Under the pieces are notes generated by a model that did not search any database, had not been told where the DNA came from, and saw nothing but the letters and a program-made list of their open reading frames with translations. From JACMLX01 sp040384325 (GTDB lineage Bacteria; Gemmatimonadota; Gemmatimonadetes; Gemmatimonadales; Gemmatimonadaceae): a stretch of 64,000 nt of DNA. Where the stretch lies: positions 434,001 to 498,000 of the forward strand of contig JAZKJL010000003.1 of assembly GCA_040384325.1 (NCBI GenBank), in the 5' to 3' direction. The position numbers and the translations under genes were made by a program. Below, piece after piece: positions 27,395 to 35,083 of this stretch; position 1 is the first letter of the stretch, and every line of letters starts with the position of its first letter.

Positions 27395-27982
27395 TCAGAC
27401 CCGGCGACGGCGGGCGAAGATCGCCAGACCGAGCATACCGCTGGCGAGCAGCGCATACGTGGACGGCTCCGGGACGACATTCAAGCCCACACCCGTGGAA
27501 CGGTAGAGCGTGGCGTGCGACAGACCCTGCGGAATGCCCTGCGCATTCACTGCGGTGCCGGCGGTCGTGTAATTGACCGACATCACTCCAGGACCGGCGT
27601 TCGGGATGTAGTAGATGCTGAAGTTGTTCGCGGCCTTCAGGATGAGCACGAACGGACCGGTCAGCAGTGCGTCGAACGTGAGGGTGCCGGTCGCGCCCGA
27701 CGGATTGCCCGTGAATGGCCCGAACCCGGCGTCATCGGATGAACCGAGCAACGTCTCTGTGCCCGGAAAGAATGCCGCATTGGCCAACTCGGCCAGCACA
27801 CCAGCGTCCTGATTCTTGTTGTTGCCATCGAACGAGCCCCTGCACGAGGTGGCTCCGAGCGTTGCAAGTGAGTTTCCGGCGGTGCAGACCGGAGTTGTGA
27901 GCGTCAGCTGGGCAGCTGCGCGCGACGGCATCGCAACCACAGATGCCAGTGCGAGCGTGCAGGTGATGATGCTTCGGCGCAT
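27395..27982 (-). CDS. PEP-CTERM sorting-domain secreted protein B
   Basis: This 195-aa paralogue of the downstream PEP-CTERM protein is read from the ATG at 27982. It has a signal peptide (residues 1-24, ending SRAAAQ), a body with two Cys (PVCTA and TSCRGS) and the shared strands GATGTLTF and GPFVLILKA. It ends in VPEPSTYALLASG, a hydrophobic helix and RRRRV. The two proteins align over nearly their whole length and are clearly a tandem duplication with moderate divergence. A secreted matrix or floc/biofilm role is inferred only from the PEP-CTERM class. Upstream in-frame codons do not resemble the family and are excluded. Confidence 0.88.
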   Translation of the reverse strand: MRRSIITCTLALASVVAMPSRAAAQLTLTTPVCTAGNSLATLGATSCRGSFDGNNKNQDAGVLAELANAAFFPGTETLLGSSDDAGFGPFTGNPSGATGTLTFDALLTGPFVLILKAANNFSIYYIPNAGPGVMSVNYTTAGTAVNAQGIPQGLSHATLYRSTGVGLNVVPEPSTYALLASGMLGLAIFARRRRV

Positions 27983-28056
27983 GATGACCCGTGTATGAGG
28001 TGAACGTTCACGTCGTACTGATGCACAGAGGAAGTCCGTGCGTACCATGTAGTGTG

Positions 28057-28071
28057 GCAATGACGGTGCCA
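28057..28071 (-). promoter_or_regulatory. Sigma-54 (RpoN) promoter of PEP-CTERM gene B
   Basis: TGGCAC-CGTCA-TTGC on the minus strand is identical over 15 bp to the promoter of gene A, although the surrounding DNA has diverged. Predicted start is near 28045, about 63 nt before the ATG at 27982. Confidence 0.8.
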
Positions 28072-28302
28072 CGACTGCATGCACGTCGGTGCGATGTATT
28101 TCCGGGGAACACGGACCATTGGTGCTCATCCGTACTGATGTGCTAGCGTGTAAGCGAACGCCGCAGTGATACAGCTGTTGCATTAGCTCAACGTCGAACA
28201 CAGCAGTGACGCACGATGAGCTCGATGCGAAACGTCGCGACACGACCGACGGTGGCGCCTGGAGGCACTCGCCGGGCTGTGCGCTCGAGCGACCCGCCCC
28301 CG

Positions 28303-28330
28303 TTGACTCCTGCGTTTGCCTGACTATCCT
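28303..28330 (+). promoter_or_regulatory. Promoter of initiator tRNA
   Basis: TTGACT (28303-28308), a 16-bp spacer and TATCCT (28325-28330) form a good sigma-70 promoter. Transcription would start some 4 bp before the mature tRNA 5' end. Confidence 0.75.
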
Positions 28331-28340
28331 TCTGTTCTGC

Positions 28341-28414
<74 letters not shown>

Positions 28415-28416
28415 TA

Positions 28417-28452
28417 CACGAACGGCCTGTCAGCGATGACAGGCCGTTCGTG
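28417..28452. terminator. Terminator shared by initiator tRNA and FKBP gene
   Basis: A 16-bp perfect stem (28417-28432 with 28437-28452, starting CACGAACGGCC) has a GCGA tetraloop. It begins 3 bp after the tRNA and lies 24 bp downstream of the convergent FKBP stop, so it probably serves both. Confidence 0.85.
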
Positions 28453-28475
28453 CGTTCAGCCCAACCCACAACGCA

Positions 28476-29003
28476 TCAGCGCGGCGTGGCCTCAGTGATC
28501 TGGACGTCGAACACCAGCACGCTGTTGGCCGGAATGATCACGTTGCCGAGATTGTCGCGCACCGTCGAGTACTGGTACGCCAGTGCCGGACCGATGACCA
28601 TGCGACGCGTGCCGCCGACCTTCGCGCCAGGCAGGCCGCCGACCCAGCCCTTGATCAGGCGCGTGGTGTCGAGGACGGTGGAATACGGCGTCGACGGGGA
28701 GACGCGGCCATCGAACTGGAAGCCGCCCGTCAGCTTGCCGGTGTAGAACACGGAGATGCTGTCGCCGACGGCGACCACGCGTCCCGTGCCCTCGACCACA
28801 TCCTGCGTGTAGAGGTGCTGACTGACGCGGGTCATGTTCGCGATCACCACGCCCGTGCTGGCGTTGTAGACCTGCGCTTCGGGCAGGGCGTAGGCGGGCA
28901 GGGTCGAGTCACCGGCGAGCGAGCAGCCGGTCAGGCCCAGCATCGTGCCGGCGAGACCGAGGACGGCAGCAAACCTGCGCGAGCGAACGAGGACAGAAGG
29001 CAT
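28476..29003 (-). CDS. FKBP-type peptidyl-prolyl isomerase lipoprotein
   Basis: This 175-aa protein has a lipoprotein signal with the lipobox ending at Cys27 (GLTGC). The FKBP fold occupies about residues 70-175: VGDSISVFYTGKLTGG, then LIKGWVGGLPGAKVGGTRRMVIGP and NVIIPANSVLVFDVQI. It isomerises X-Pro bonds in the periplasm and is probably attached to a membrane. It sits alone between the two tRNA-Met genes on the opposite strand. Confidence 0.9.
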   Translation of the reverse strand: MPSVLVRSRRFAAVLGLAGTMLGLTGCSLAGDSTLPAYALPEAQVYNASTGVVIANMTRVSQHLYTQDVVEGTGRVVAVGDSISVFYTGKLTGGFQFDGRVSPSTPYSTVLDTTRLIKGWVGGLPGAKVGGTRRMVIGPALAYQYSTVRDNLGNVIIPANSVLVFDVQITEATPR

Positions 29004-29080
29004 GAGGACACGTGGAAGGCGAAGGAACGAACGGGTGCAGGGACGCGCGAAGTGCGTCGTCGCTGTCAGGCTACATACGG

Positions 29081-29110
29081 TTGCCCCGGCGGGCCAGAGC
29101 GGACTATCTT
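29081..29110 (+). promoter_or_regulatory. Promoter of elongator tRNA-Met
   Basis: TTGCCC (29081-29086), an 18-bp spacer and TATCTT (29105-29110). The -10 context GACTATC(C/T)TT is the same as in the initiator tRNA promoter 780 bp away. Confidence 0.55.
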
Positions 29111-29123
29111 TTGCGGCTCACGC

Positions 29124-29197
29124 GGCAGGGTAGCTCAGCTGGTTAGAGCACGGCACTCATAATGCCGGGGTCGCGGGTTCGAGTCCCGCCCCTGCTA
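29124..29197 (+). tRNA. Elongator tRNA-Met (CAT)
   Basis: Complete cloverleaf: acceptor GGCAGGG/CCCTGCT (G1-U72 wobble), D-arm GCTC/GAGC, and anticodon stem CGGCA/TGCCG with loop CTCATAA (CAT at 29158-29160). The variable region is GGGGTC and the T-loop TTCGAGT. The anticodon arm and variable region resemble E. coli elongator tRNA-Met more than the CAT tRNA-Ile2, which is the alternative. CCA is not encoded. Confidence 0.93.
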
Positions 29198-29219
29198 TGC
29201 TTTCAAGGCACGACACCAG

Positions 29220-29251
29220 GCCCGCCCCGTCCCCCTAAGACGGCGGCGGGC
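29220..29251 (+). terminator. Terminator of elongator tRNA-Met
   Basis: GCCCGCC (29220-29226) pairs with GGCGGGC (29245-29251) and CCGTC with GACGG inside it, with a single bulged C. TTT follows directly. It begins 22 bp after the tRNA. Confidence 0.8.
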
Positions 29252-29360
29252 TTTCGGTTGTTCCGGACCTGCCGACCGGTACCCGACATGGCTCGGCCCG
29301 GTCACCGATTTGCCCTCGCGCCGCCCCCACCACCAGTGCCCGACGCGCTACCTTCGCATC

Positions 29361-30377
29361 GTGCCGACCCTGCTGCTCAGCGACCACGACGTCCGGGCCT
29401 TGCTGCCGATGGCCGACTGCATCGAGGTGATGCAGGATGCGCTCCGGCACCTCGCCGATGGCGACGCGGTGCTGCCGCTCCGCACCGTGCTCCGCCTGCC
29501 CGACACACCGAACGCATTCGCCACCATGCCGGCGATCCTCGGTGCCGGAGGGACGGCGTCCCTCGGTGCCAAGGTGATCACCATTTTCCCCGGTAACGAC
29601 GCCACCCCGTTCGATTCGCACATCGGCGTGGTGCTGCTGTTCGACGCGGAGTTCGGCACCCTGCTGGCGATCGCCGATGCATCGAGCATCACCGCAATCC
29701 GAACGGCCGCGGTCTCCGGCCTCGCGACCCGGCTCCTCGCCCGCGACGACGCCTCGTCGGTGGCGCTCCTCGGCGCTGGCGTGCTGGCACTGCCGCACCT
29801 CGAAGCCATGTGTGCCGTCCGCCCCATCATCCGCGCGCAGATCTGGTCGCCGTCCGCCGCACACGCGGGCAGCAGGGCCCATGAGCTCGCCGAGCGGGCG
29901 CGCGCGGCGCTGGCGATCGATGTGGAGGTCGTGACGTCCGCCGAGGCGGCGGTGCGCGAGGCCGACATCGTCTGCACCATCACGGCGTCGCGCACGCCGG
30001 TGCTGGAGGGGGCATGGCTGCGCGATGGCACACATGTGAACGCCGTCGGTGCCTCGCTCCGCACGGCGCGTGAACTGGACAGTGCGGCGATGCGTCGGGC
30101 CGAGTTCTTCGCCGACCGCCGGGAGTCGGTGCTGGCGGAGTCGGGTGACTTCCTGATCCCGCGCGAGGAAGGAGTGATCGACGACAGCCACTTTCGCGCC
30201 GAGCTCGGCGACCTGGTTCGCGGCACACATGCTGGACGGTCCTCGCGCGCATCGATCACCGTGTTCAAGTCGCTGGGCCTGGCGATCGAGGACGTGGCGG
30301 CGCTGCGTCACATACACACCCGCGCGCTGGTGGAAGGGCGCGGCGTGCCGATCGAACTGGGCGGCAATCGCCACTGA
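29361..30377 (+). CDS. Ornithine cyclodeaminase/mu-crystallin family enzyme
   Basis: This 338-aa NAD(P)-dependent enzyme is read from a GTG start (MPTLLLSDHDVRALLPMAD). The family segments are GAKVITIFPGN (substrate Lys), ADASSITAIRTAAVSGLAT and the Rossmann loop ALLGAGVLALPHLEA. The C-terminal part contains ADIVCTITASRTPVL and NAVGASL. Members act as ornithine cyclodeaminase, alanine dehydrogenase or pyrroline/piperideine-2-carboxylate reductase; the sequence alone does not decide. The Rossmann motif GAGVLA differs from the common GxGxQA, so cofactor binding may differ. It stands alone after the tRNA. Confidence 0.85.
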   Translation: MPTLLLSDHDVRALLPMADCIEVMQDALRHLADGDAVLPLRTVLRLPDTPNAFATMPAILGAGGTASLGAKVITIFPGNDATPFDSHIGVVLLFDAEFGTLLAIADASSITAIRTAAVSGLATRLLARDDASSVALLGAGVLALPHLEAMCAVRPIIRAQIWSPSAAHAGSRAHELAERARAALAIDVEVVTSAEAAVREADIVCTITASRTPVLEGAWLRDGTHVNAVGASLRTARELDSAAMRRAEFFADRRESVLAESGDFLIPREEGVIDDSHFRAELGDLVRGTHAGRSSRASITVFKSLGLAIEDVAALRHIHTRALVEGRGVPIELGGNRH

Positions 30378-30453
30378 TCTCCCACCTGCGTCGGTCATGC
30401 GGATGCCGTGCCGTCGAGGACGGTTCAGCGCTGACGCACGGACATATTGCTGC

Positions 30454-31290
30454 ATGGCCCTGTTCCGCCGTTCCACCGTTCCGTCTGCACGTCCACACCC
30501 CAGACCGCTCCAGCACCATTCGTCACCACGTCGGCATCCGGCCCTGCCGGTGGTGGCGGTGGCGATGCTCTCGATGCTCGTGGCCGCCTGTGACCGCCCC
30601 GATCCCGCGGCGCGCGAGCGAGTCGTGGAGCGCGATCAGCTACGCCGCGAAATCGCCGGCCTGCGCACACTCGAGGACGTCGCGCCCGGCAAGCTGATGG
30701 ACCGTGAGCACGAGGTCCTCGTCAGCGTCAGCGACACGCTGCTGCGATCGCTGATCGCGGCCGCCTTCCCGGTGACGATCGACATCCCCAACAAGTTGTC
30801 GGTGACGCTGACCAGTGCGGTGGTCGTGTTCCGCTCCAACGTGGCGCGGGTGGACATCACCGGCCACGTGCGCCGTTCCACGTATCCGCACGTGACGGCG
30901 GCAGTGACGCTGCGAGGCGCGCTGGACGGATTCAAGGTGGACTCGAACAAGGCGCTGCGGGCCCGCATCAACATCGATGACGTGGCGCTCGACACGCCGC
31001 GGGGCACACCAGCGACCTTCGACCCGCTGGTGATCAACGTGCTGCAGAGCATCGTGGAGCGCAGCCTTCCAGAACTCACCTCCGGACTGCCGGCGGTGAC
31101 GATCCCGGTGCGCCTCGACCAGAGCATGAACCTGCCGGGTTTCGGCCCGGAAGGTGCCTTCACCATCCAGCCGAGCATCGCCCCGATGACGGTGCGGGCC
31201 TCGCGCGTGATCGCGTTCCAGAATCGGCTCTGGATCATCCTGCACATCGAGCTCGGTGCCTTCGCCACCGTCACTGGGAGCACGCCATGA
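30454..31290 (+). CDS. Unrecognised envelope lipoprotein (pair member 1)
   Basis: This 278-aa protein starts at the ATG at 30454. A long basic N-terminus (30 residues rich in Arg, Pro and His) precedes a hydrophobic stretch and a lipobox ending at Cys46 (LVAAC). The mature part begins with a charged helix and then consists of alternating hydrophobic strands (LSVTLTSAVVVFRSN, ITGHVRRSTYPHVTAAVTLRG), suggesting a beta-rich lipid- or ligand-binding fold. No family recognised. It overlaps the next gene by 4 bp (ATGA), so the two probably act together. Confidence 0.6.
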   Translation: MALFRRSTVPSARPHPRPLQHHSSPRRHPALPVVAVAMLSMLVAACDRPDPAARERVVERDQLRREIAGLRTLEDVAPGKLMDREHEVLVSVSDTLLRSLIAAAFPVTIDIPNKLSVTLTSAVVVFRSNVARVDITGHVRRSTYPHVTAAVTLRGALDGFKVDSNKALRARINIDDVALDTPRGTPATFDPLVINVLQSIVERSLPELTSGLPAVTIPVRLDQSMNLPGFGPEGAFTIQPSIAPMTVRASRVIAFQNRLWIILHIELGAFATVTGSTP

Positions 31291-32378
31291 AACGGCGCCT
31301 CGCAACCGTGCTGCTGGTGGTGCTGGCCGTGCCATCGGTGACCCTCGGCGTGCTGGCAGTTCGCTTCCGGCCGAAGGCGGAACGTGAAGATCCCGCCACC
31401 GTGGAGCGGGAAATCGTGCAGCTGGCGAAGCAGCGTGATTCGCTGCGCGCGGTGGTGTACGAGGCGGCGCTGACCAGCGACGTGCTGGATGGGCAGCCGG
31501 AAGGTGACGTGCTGATCGCGCTGCCGACACCGTTCGTGGATGCGGTGGTGCGCAGCGTGGTGACGGGATGGTTCCACGACGTCGACATCCGGCTGCCCAC
31601 GATCCGGCTGAAGAAGTCTGGTGACGTGAAGGCGCGCCTCGGCCTGCTCGGGCGGCGCACCGTGGGCAGCTACGACCTCGACGTGCGACTGGACGACGTG
31701 CGGGGCCGATTGCAGCCCGATGCGCCGGAGCTGAGTTTCGGCGGCGACGTGATCACGATGTCGGTGCCGGTGCGCGTAGCTGGTGGTACGGGCGTGGCGC
31801 ACATCAAGGCGGACTGGAAGTCACGTGGCATCGCCCGCATGGCGTGCGGCGGCATGTCAGCGGAGCGCGACGTCACGGGACAGGTGCGTGCACGCACCTA
31901 CATCGCGCGCGGACGCATCCTCCTCAGCGCGGAGAATGGCGCGGTGCTGGCCGATCCCGATTTCCCGGGCCTCGCTCTTCGGCTCTTCATCGACCCGTCA
32001 GCGCGGTCGGTGGCGGCGCTCGATTCGGTGCTCGACGCGCGAACCGGGTTGTGCGGGTTCGCGGTGGACAAGTCGCGTGCCGGCGAGCGGATCAAGGAGC
32101 TGGTGGGGCGCGGATTCAACGTCAAGATCCCGCAGAAGTTCTTCCGGCCGATCCGACTGCCGATTGCCGTCGAGACCGCAGTGCCGCTCGAAAATCGACA
32201 GCTGGCGTTGCAGGTGACACCGCGCGCGCTCTCGGTGCACCCGTCCACGGTCTGGATCTCCGCCAACGTGTCACTGGGTGCCCGCATCGAGACGCCCGAC
32301 GATGACTCGGTCAAGAAACCAGCGCCGACCAGGGATACCGTCGTGAAGAAGTCGCCGGTTCCGCCAGCGAAACGCTGA
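31287..32378 (+). CDS. Unrecognised membrane-anchored protein (pair member 2)
   Basis: This 363-aa protein has an uncleaved-looking N-terminal helix (residues 4-25), then a coiled-coil segment (about 35-60, VEREIVQLAKQRDSLRAVVY) and a long beta-rich body. A phrase about where it may act: DGQPEGDVLIALPTPFVDAVV parallels the VSVSDTLLRSLIAAAF segment of its partner, hinting that both share one fold. Two Cys (MACGG and GLCGF) could form a disulfide. The C-terminus is Lys/Pro-rich. No known family is recognised; a lipid-binding TULIP or LEA-like fold is only a guess. It converges on the M20 hydrolase with 22 bp between stops. Confidence 0.6.
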   Translation: MKRRLATVLLVVLAVPSVTLGVLAVRFRPKAEREDPATVEREIVQLAKQRDSLRAVVYEAALTSDVLDGQPEGDVLIALPTPFVDAVVRSVVTGWFHDVDIRLPTIRLKKSGDVKARLGLLGRRTVGSYDLDVRLDDVRGRLQPDAPELSFGGDVITMSVPVRVAGGTGVAHIKADWKSRGIARMACGGMSAERDVTGQVRARTYIARGRILLSAENGAVLADPDFPGLALRLFIDPSARSVAALDSVLDARTGLCGFAVDKSRAGERIKELVGRGFNVKIPQKFFRPIRLPIAVETAVPLENRQLALQVTPRALSVHPSTVWISANVSLGARIETPDDDSVKKPAPTRDTVVKKSPVPPAKR

Positions 32379-32400
32379 CGCGCCGCGCGACGATCTCCAT

Positions 32401-33720
32401 CTAACGCGCGTCGGCGGCGATCACCGCGTTCAGCAACACGTCGGCACCATTGGTGATGTCGACGGCCCGCGAGAACTCCTTCGGCGAGTGGCTGATGCCG
32501 CCCACGCTGGGGATGAAGATCATGCCCATCGGTGCGATGTGCGCGATCTCCTGCGCATCGTGCCCGGCGCCACTCGGCATGCGCTGCGACGTGAGGCCGA
32601 GTGCCGCCGCGCTGCCGCCGATCCACTGCATCACCCGTGCGTCGGCGATGGCGGGCGCGCTGTTGGTCAGGTTGCGGTAGCGGAACGTGGTGCTGGTGGC
32701 GGTGCCGATGTCATGCCCGAGCTTCTCGAACGCTGCCTGGAACCGCGCCACCTTCGCGGCGTCGAGGTCACGCAGGTCCACCGTCAGCACCACCTCACCC
32801 GCGATCACGTTGGTGGTGTTCGGCGTGACGGTGAGACGTCCGACGGTGGCCACCTGCCGACCCGGCTCCGCCCGCACGGCGTCGTTGACGGCGACGGTGA
32901 ACTTCGCGGCCGCCAGCACCGCGTCCTGCCGCTGATCCATCGGTGTGGCACCGGCGTGATTGCCGAAGCCGGTGATGGTGACCTCGGTCCAGTGCAGGCC
33001 GACGATGCCTTCCACCACGCCGATCTGCAGCCCGGCCTTCTCCAGCAGGCCACCCTGCTCGATGTGCAGTTCCATGTAGCAGGCGATGTCGCCGCGCTTC
33101 CGCACCGCCTCACCGAGTCGCGCGACGTCTCCGCCGATCAGCGCGATGCCGTCGCGAATCGTCTTGCCGGACCGCGCCACGTTGCTCAGCTCCGCTTCCT
33201 TCAGCGCGCCGATGGCGACCTTGCTGCCGATCGTGCCGCCTTCCTCGTTCTGGAAGCAGACGACTTCCACCGGGTGTCGCAGCGTGACGTTGCGCTCCCG
33301 CAGCGTGCGTGCCACTTCGATGGCGCCGAAGGTGCCGACGGGGCCGTCGAAGTTGCCACCGTTGGTCACGGAATCGACGTGCGACCCGATCAGGATCGGC
33401 GGCAGTGACGCGTCACGGCCCGGCACGCGCCCGTAGATGTTGCCGCCGGCATCGAGGCGCGGTGCAAGTCCCGCCTGCCGAAACAGGTCGAGGGTGAACG
33501 CGCGGCCGGCGAGGTCGGCGTCGGAATAGGCGGTGCGGTTGATGCCGCCGGCGGTGCGGCCGATGCCGTCGAACGACGCCAGCCAGCCGTTGAGGCGCGC
33601 GCCGTTGACGTGGAGCGGCGCCGCGCTGCGCTGCTGCTGCATCGCGCCGCGCGAGGTGTCGAGCAGCAGCGGCGCGACGCCGAGGGCGGCGGAGTGCTGC
33701 AGGAAGTGGCGTCGATTCAT
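32401..33720 (-). CDS. M20-family amidohydrolase (N-carbamoyl-L-amino acid/allantoate hydrolase type)
   Basis: This 439-aa enzyme has an N-terminus NRRHFLQHSAALG that resembles a Tat signal, so it may be exported with its metals bound. Metal-site segments are IGSHVDSV (H114, D116), NGGNFDG (D125) and QNEEGG (E159/E160), followed by ELHIEQG and the dimerisation domain with NHAGATPMDQR. GAGHDAQEI and GGISHSPKE complete the site. This set is characteristic of N-carbamoyl-L-amino acid hydrolases, ureidoglycolate/allantoate amidohydrolases and beta-ureidopropionase. It is the third gene of an operon with a permease and an LLM monooxygenase, so scavenging of a carbamoylated or ureido compound is plausible. 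Confidence 0.88.
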   Translation of the reverse strand: MNRRHFLQHSAALGVAPLLLDTSRGAMQQQRSAAPLHVNGARLNGWLASFDGIGRTAGGINRTAYSDADLAGRAFTLDLFRQAGLAPRLDAGGNIYGRVPGRDASLPPILIGSHVDSVTNGGNFDGPVGTFGAIEVARTLRERNVTLRHPVEVVCFQNEEGGTIGSKVAIGALKEAELSNVARSGKTIRDGIALIGGDVARLGEAVRKRGDIACYMELHIEQGGLLEKAGLQIGVVEGIVGLHWTEVTITGFGNHAGATPMDQRQDAVLAAAKFTVAVNDAVRAEPGRQVATVGRLTVTPNTTNVIAGEVVLTVDLRDLDAAKVARFQAAFEKLGHDIGTATSTTFRYRNLTNSAPAIADARVMQWIGGSAAALGLTSQRMPSGAGHDAQEIAHIAPMGMIFIPSVGGISHSPKEFSRAVDITNGADVLLNAVIAADAR

Positions 33721-33760
33721 GTGGCGGGCCGGGGCAACGGTGAAGAACGGGTGCGACGCG

Positions 33761-35083
33761 TCAGGCGGTCGCGGGGCGATCGTCTCGGCTGCGCTGCACC
33801 GCGCGGCCGACGAGGTAAAGCAGCGCGCCGACGGCGGTGGCGATCACCACGTCGCGCGTCTCCTTCCACGAGGTGTTGAGCAGCAACCATGCAATCAGCG
33901 CCAGCGCAACACCCGGTATCGCCAGGCCGCCCGGCAACCGGAAGAGTGCCGGCGGCATGTCGGTGCGGCGTCGGAACATCGGCAGTGCGATGATCGTCAG
34001 CGCGAACACGAAGAGGCGCGAGATGGTGCTGATCGTGAGCAGGTAGATGTGGCCACGGGTGAGCGTCAGCAGCAGCACCACTGCGCACGAGGCGAGGATG
34101 GCCAGCACCGGCGTGCGGTACACGGGATGCACCGCGGCCAGCACCGGAGGCAGTTGCCGCGCCTCGGCCATCGCGAAGGGAATGCGCGAAATGGCGAGGA
34201 CGCCGCCATTGATCGTCCCCAGCATCGACACCACGGCGCCGACCACAATCAACGTGGCACCAGCCGGACCGAGGAAGGTGAGCGCGGCGTCGGCCAGCGG
34301 ACGTTGCGAGTCGGCGAGGGCGGGCAGGGTGCCGATGCAGACGGCCTGGATGCCGACGTACAGTGCGGCCACGCCAGCGAGGCCGACGCCGAGCGAGAAC
34401 GGGGCATCGCGTCGCGGATCACGCATCTCACCGGCCGCCACCAGCGCCGTCTCCCAGCCCACGAACGCGAAGCCGAGCAGCAGGACCGCGGACGAGAAGC
34501 TGTCGGACTGCGGCTGCACCGAGAAGTCGAGGCGCGCGACGTCGACGTGCGGCAGGCCGACGAGCACGAACAGCAGCAGCGGCGCCAGCTTGGCGATCGT
34601 GATCGCGCTGCCGAAGCGTGTCGCGCCGCGCGTGCCGCGCACATGCAGCCACGCCAGCCCGCCGATCACCCCCGAGACGAGCACCCCGCGCGGGAGACCG
34701 GTGTTCACCGACGGAATCAGGAACGACAGGTACTCCGCCAGCACGCCGGTGATCGCGCAGAGTCCCGTCACGCGCGCCAGCCAGAGCAGCCAGCCGACCA
34801 CGAACGCGGTGAACGGCCCGAAGGCATCGGCGGCATACACGTATGGGCCGCCCGTCTGGGTGTAGCGGCTGCTGACTTCTGCGAAACAGGCGACGATGCA
34901 TCCCATCAGGACGGCGCAGGCGACGATGGCGAGCAGTCCCCACGCGCCGAGCAGTGCGTGCACCTTCTGCGGCAGGCCGAAGATGCCGGCACCGACGATG
35001 CCGTTGATCACCAGCGCCACCATGTCCCATCGCCCGACGACACGCAGCAGCGCCGGCGTGCCTTCGTTGACTGGCTGCGTCAT
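33761..35083 (-). CDS. APC-superfamily amino acid permease
   Basis: This 440-aa protein has about twelve hydrophobic helices and the APC helix-1 signature NGIVGAGIFGLP (residues 28-39), plus GPYVYAADAFGP in helix 3. It would import an amino acid or amine by proton symport. The start overlaps the stop of the LLM monooxygenase gene by 4 bp, and the M20 hydrolase follows 40 bp later, so its substrate is likely the one handled by these enzymes. Substrate specificity is not readable. Confidence 0.9.
   Translation of the reverse strand: MTQPVNEGTPALLRVVGRWDMVALVINGIVGAGIFGLPQKVHALLGAWGLLAIVACAVLMGCIVACFAEVSSRYTQTGGPYVYAADAFGPFTAFVVGWLLWLARVTGLCAITGVLAEYLSFLIPSVNTGLPRGVLVSGVIGGLAWLHVRGTRGATRFGSAITIAKLAPLLLFVLVGLPHVDVARLDFSVQPQSDSFSSAVLLLGFAFVGWETALVAAGEMRDPRRDAPFSLGVGLAGVAALYVGIQAVCIGTLPALADSQRPLADAALTFLGPAGATLIVVGAVVSMLGTINGGVLAISRIPFAMAEARQLPPVLAAVHPVYRTPVLAILASCAVVLLLTLTRGHIYLLTISTISRLFVFALTIIALPMFRRRTDMPPALFRLPGGLAIPGVALALIAWLLLNTSWKETRDVVIATAVGALLYLVGRAVQRSRDDRPATA

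Larger units (their letters stand above)
27983..28340. other. Intergenic region upstream of PEP-CTERM gene B and the initiator tRNA
   Basis: This 358-bp gap contains, on the minus strand, the second sigma-54 promoter and a possible activator site (CTCAACGTCGAA, 28187-28198), and on the plus strand the sigma-70 promoter of the initiator tRNA. No coding sequence is convincing here. Confidence 0.6.
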
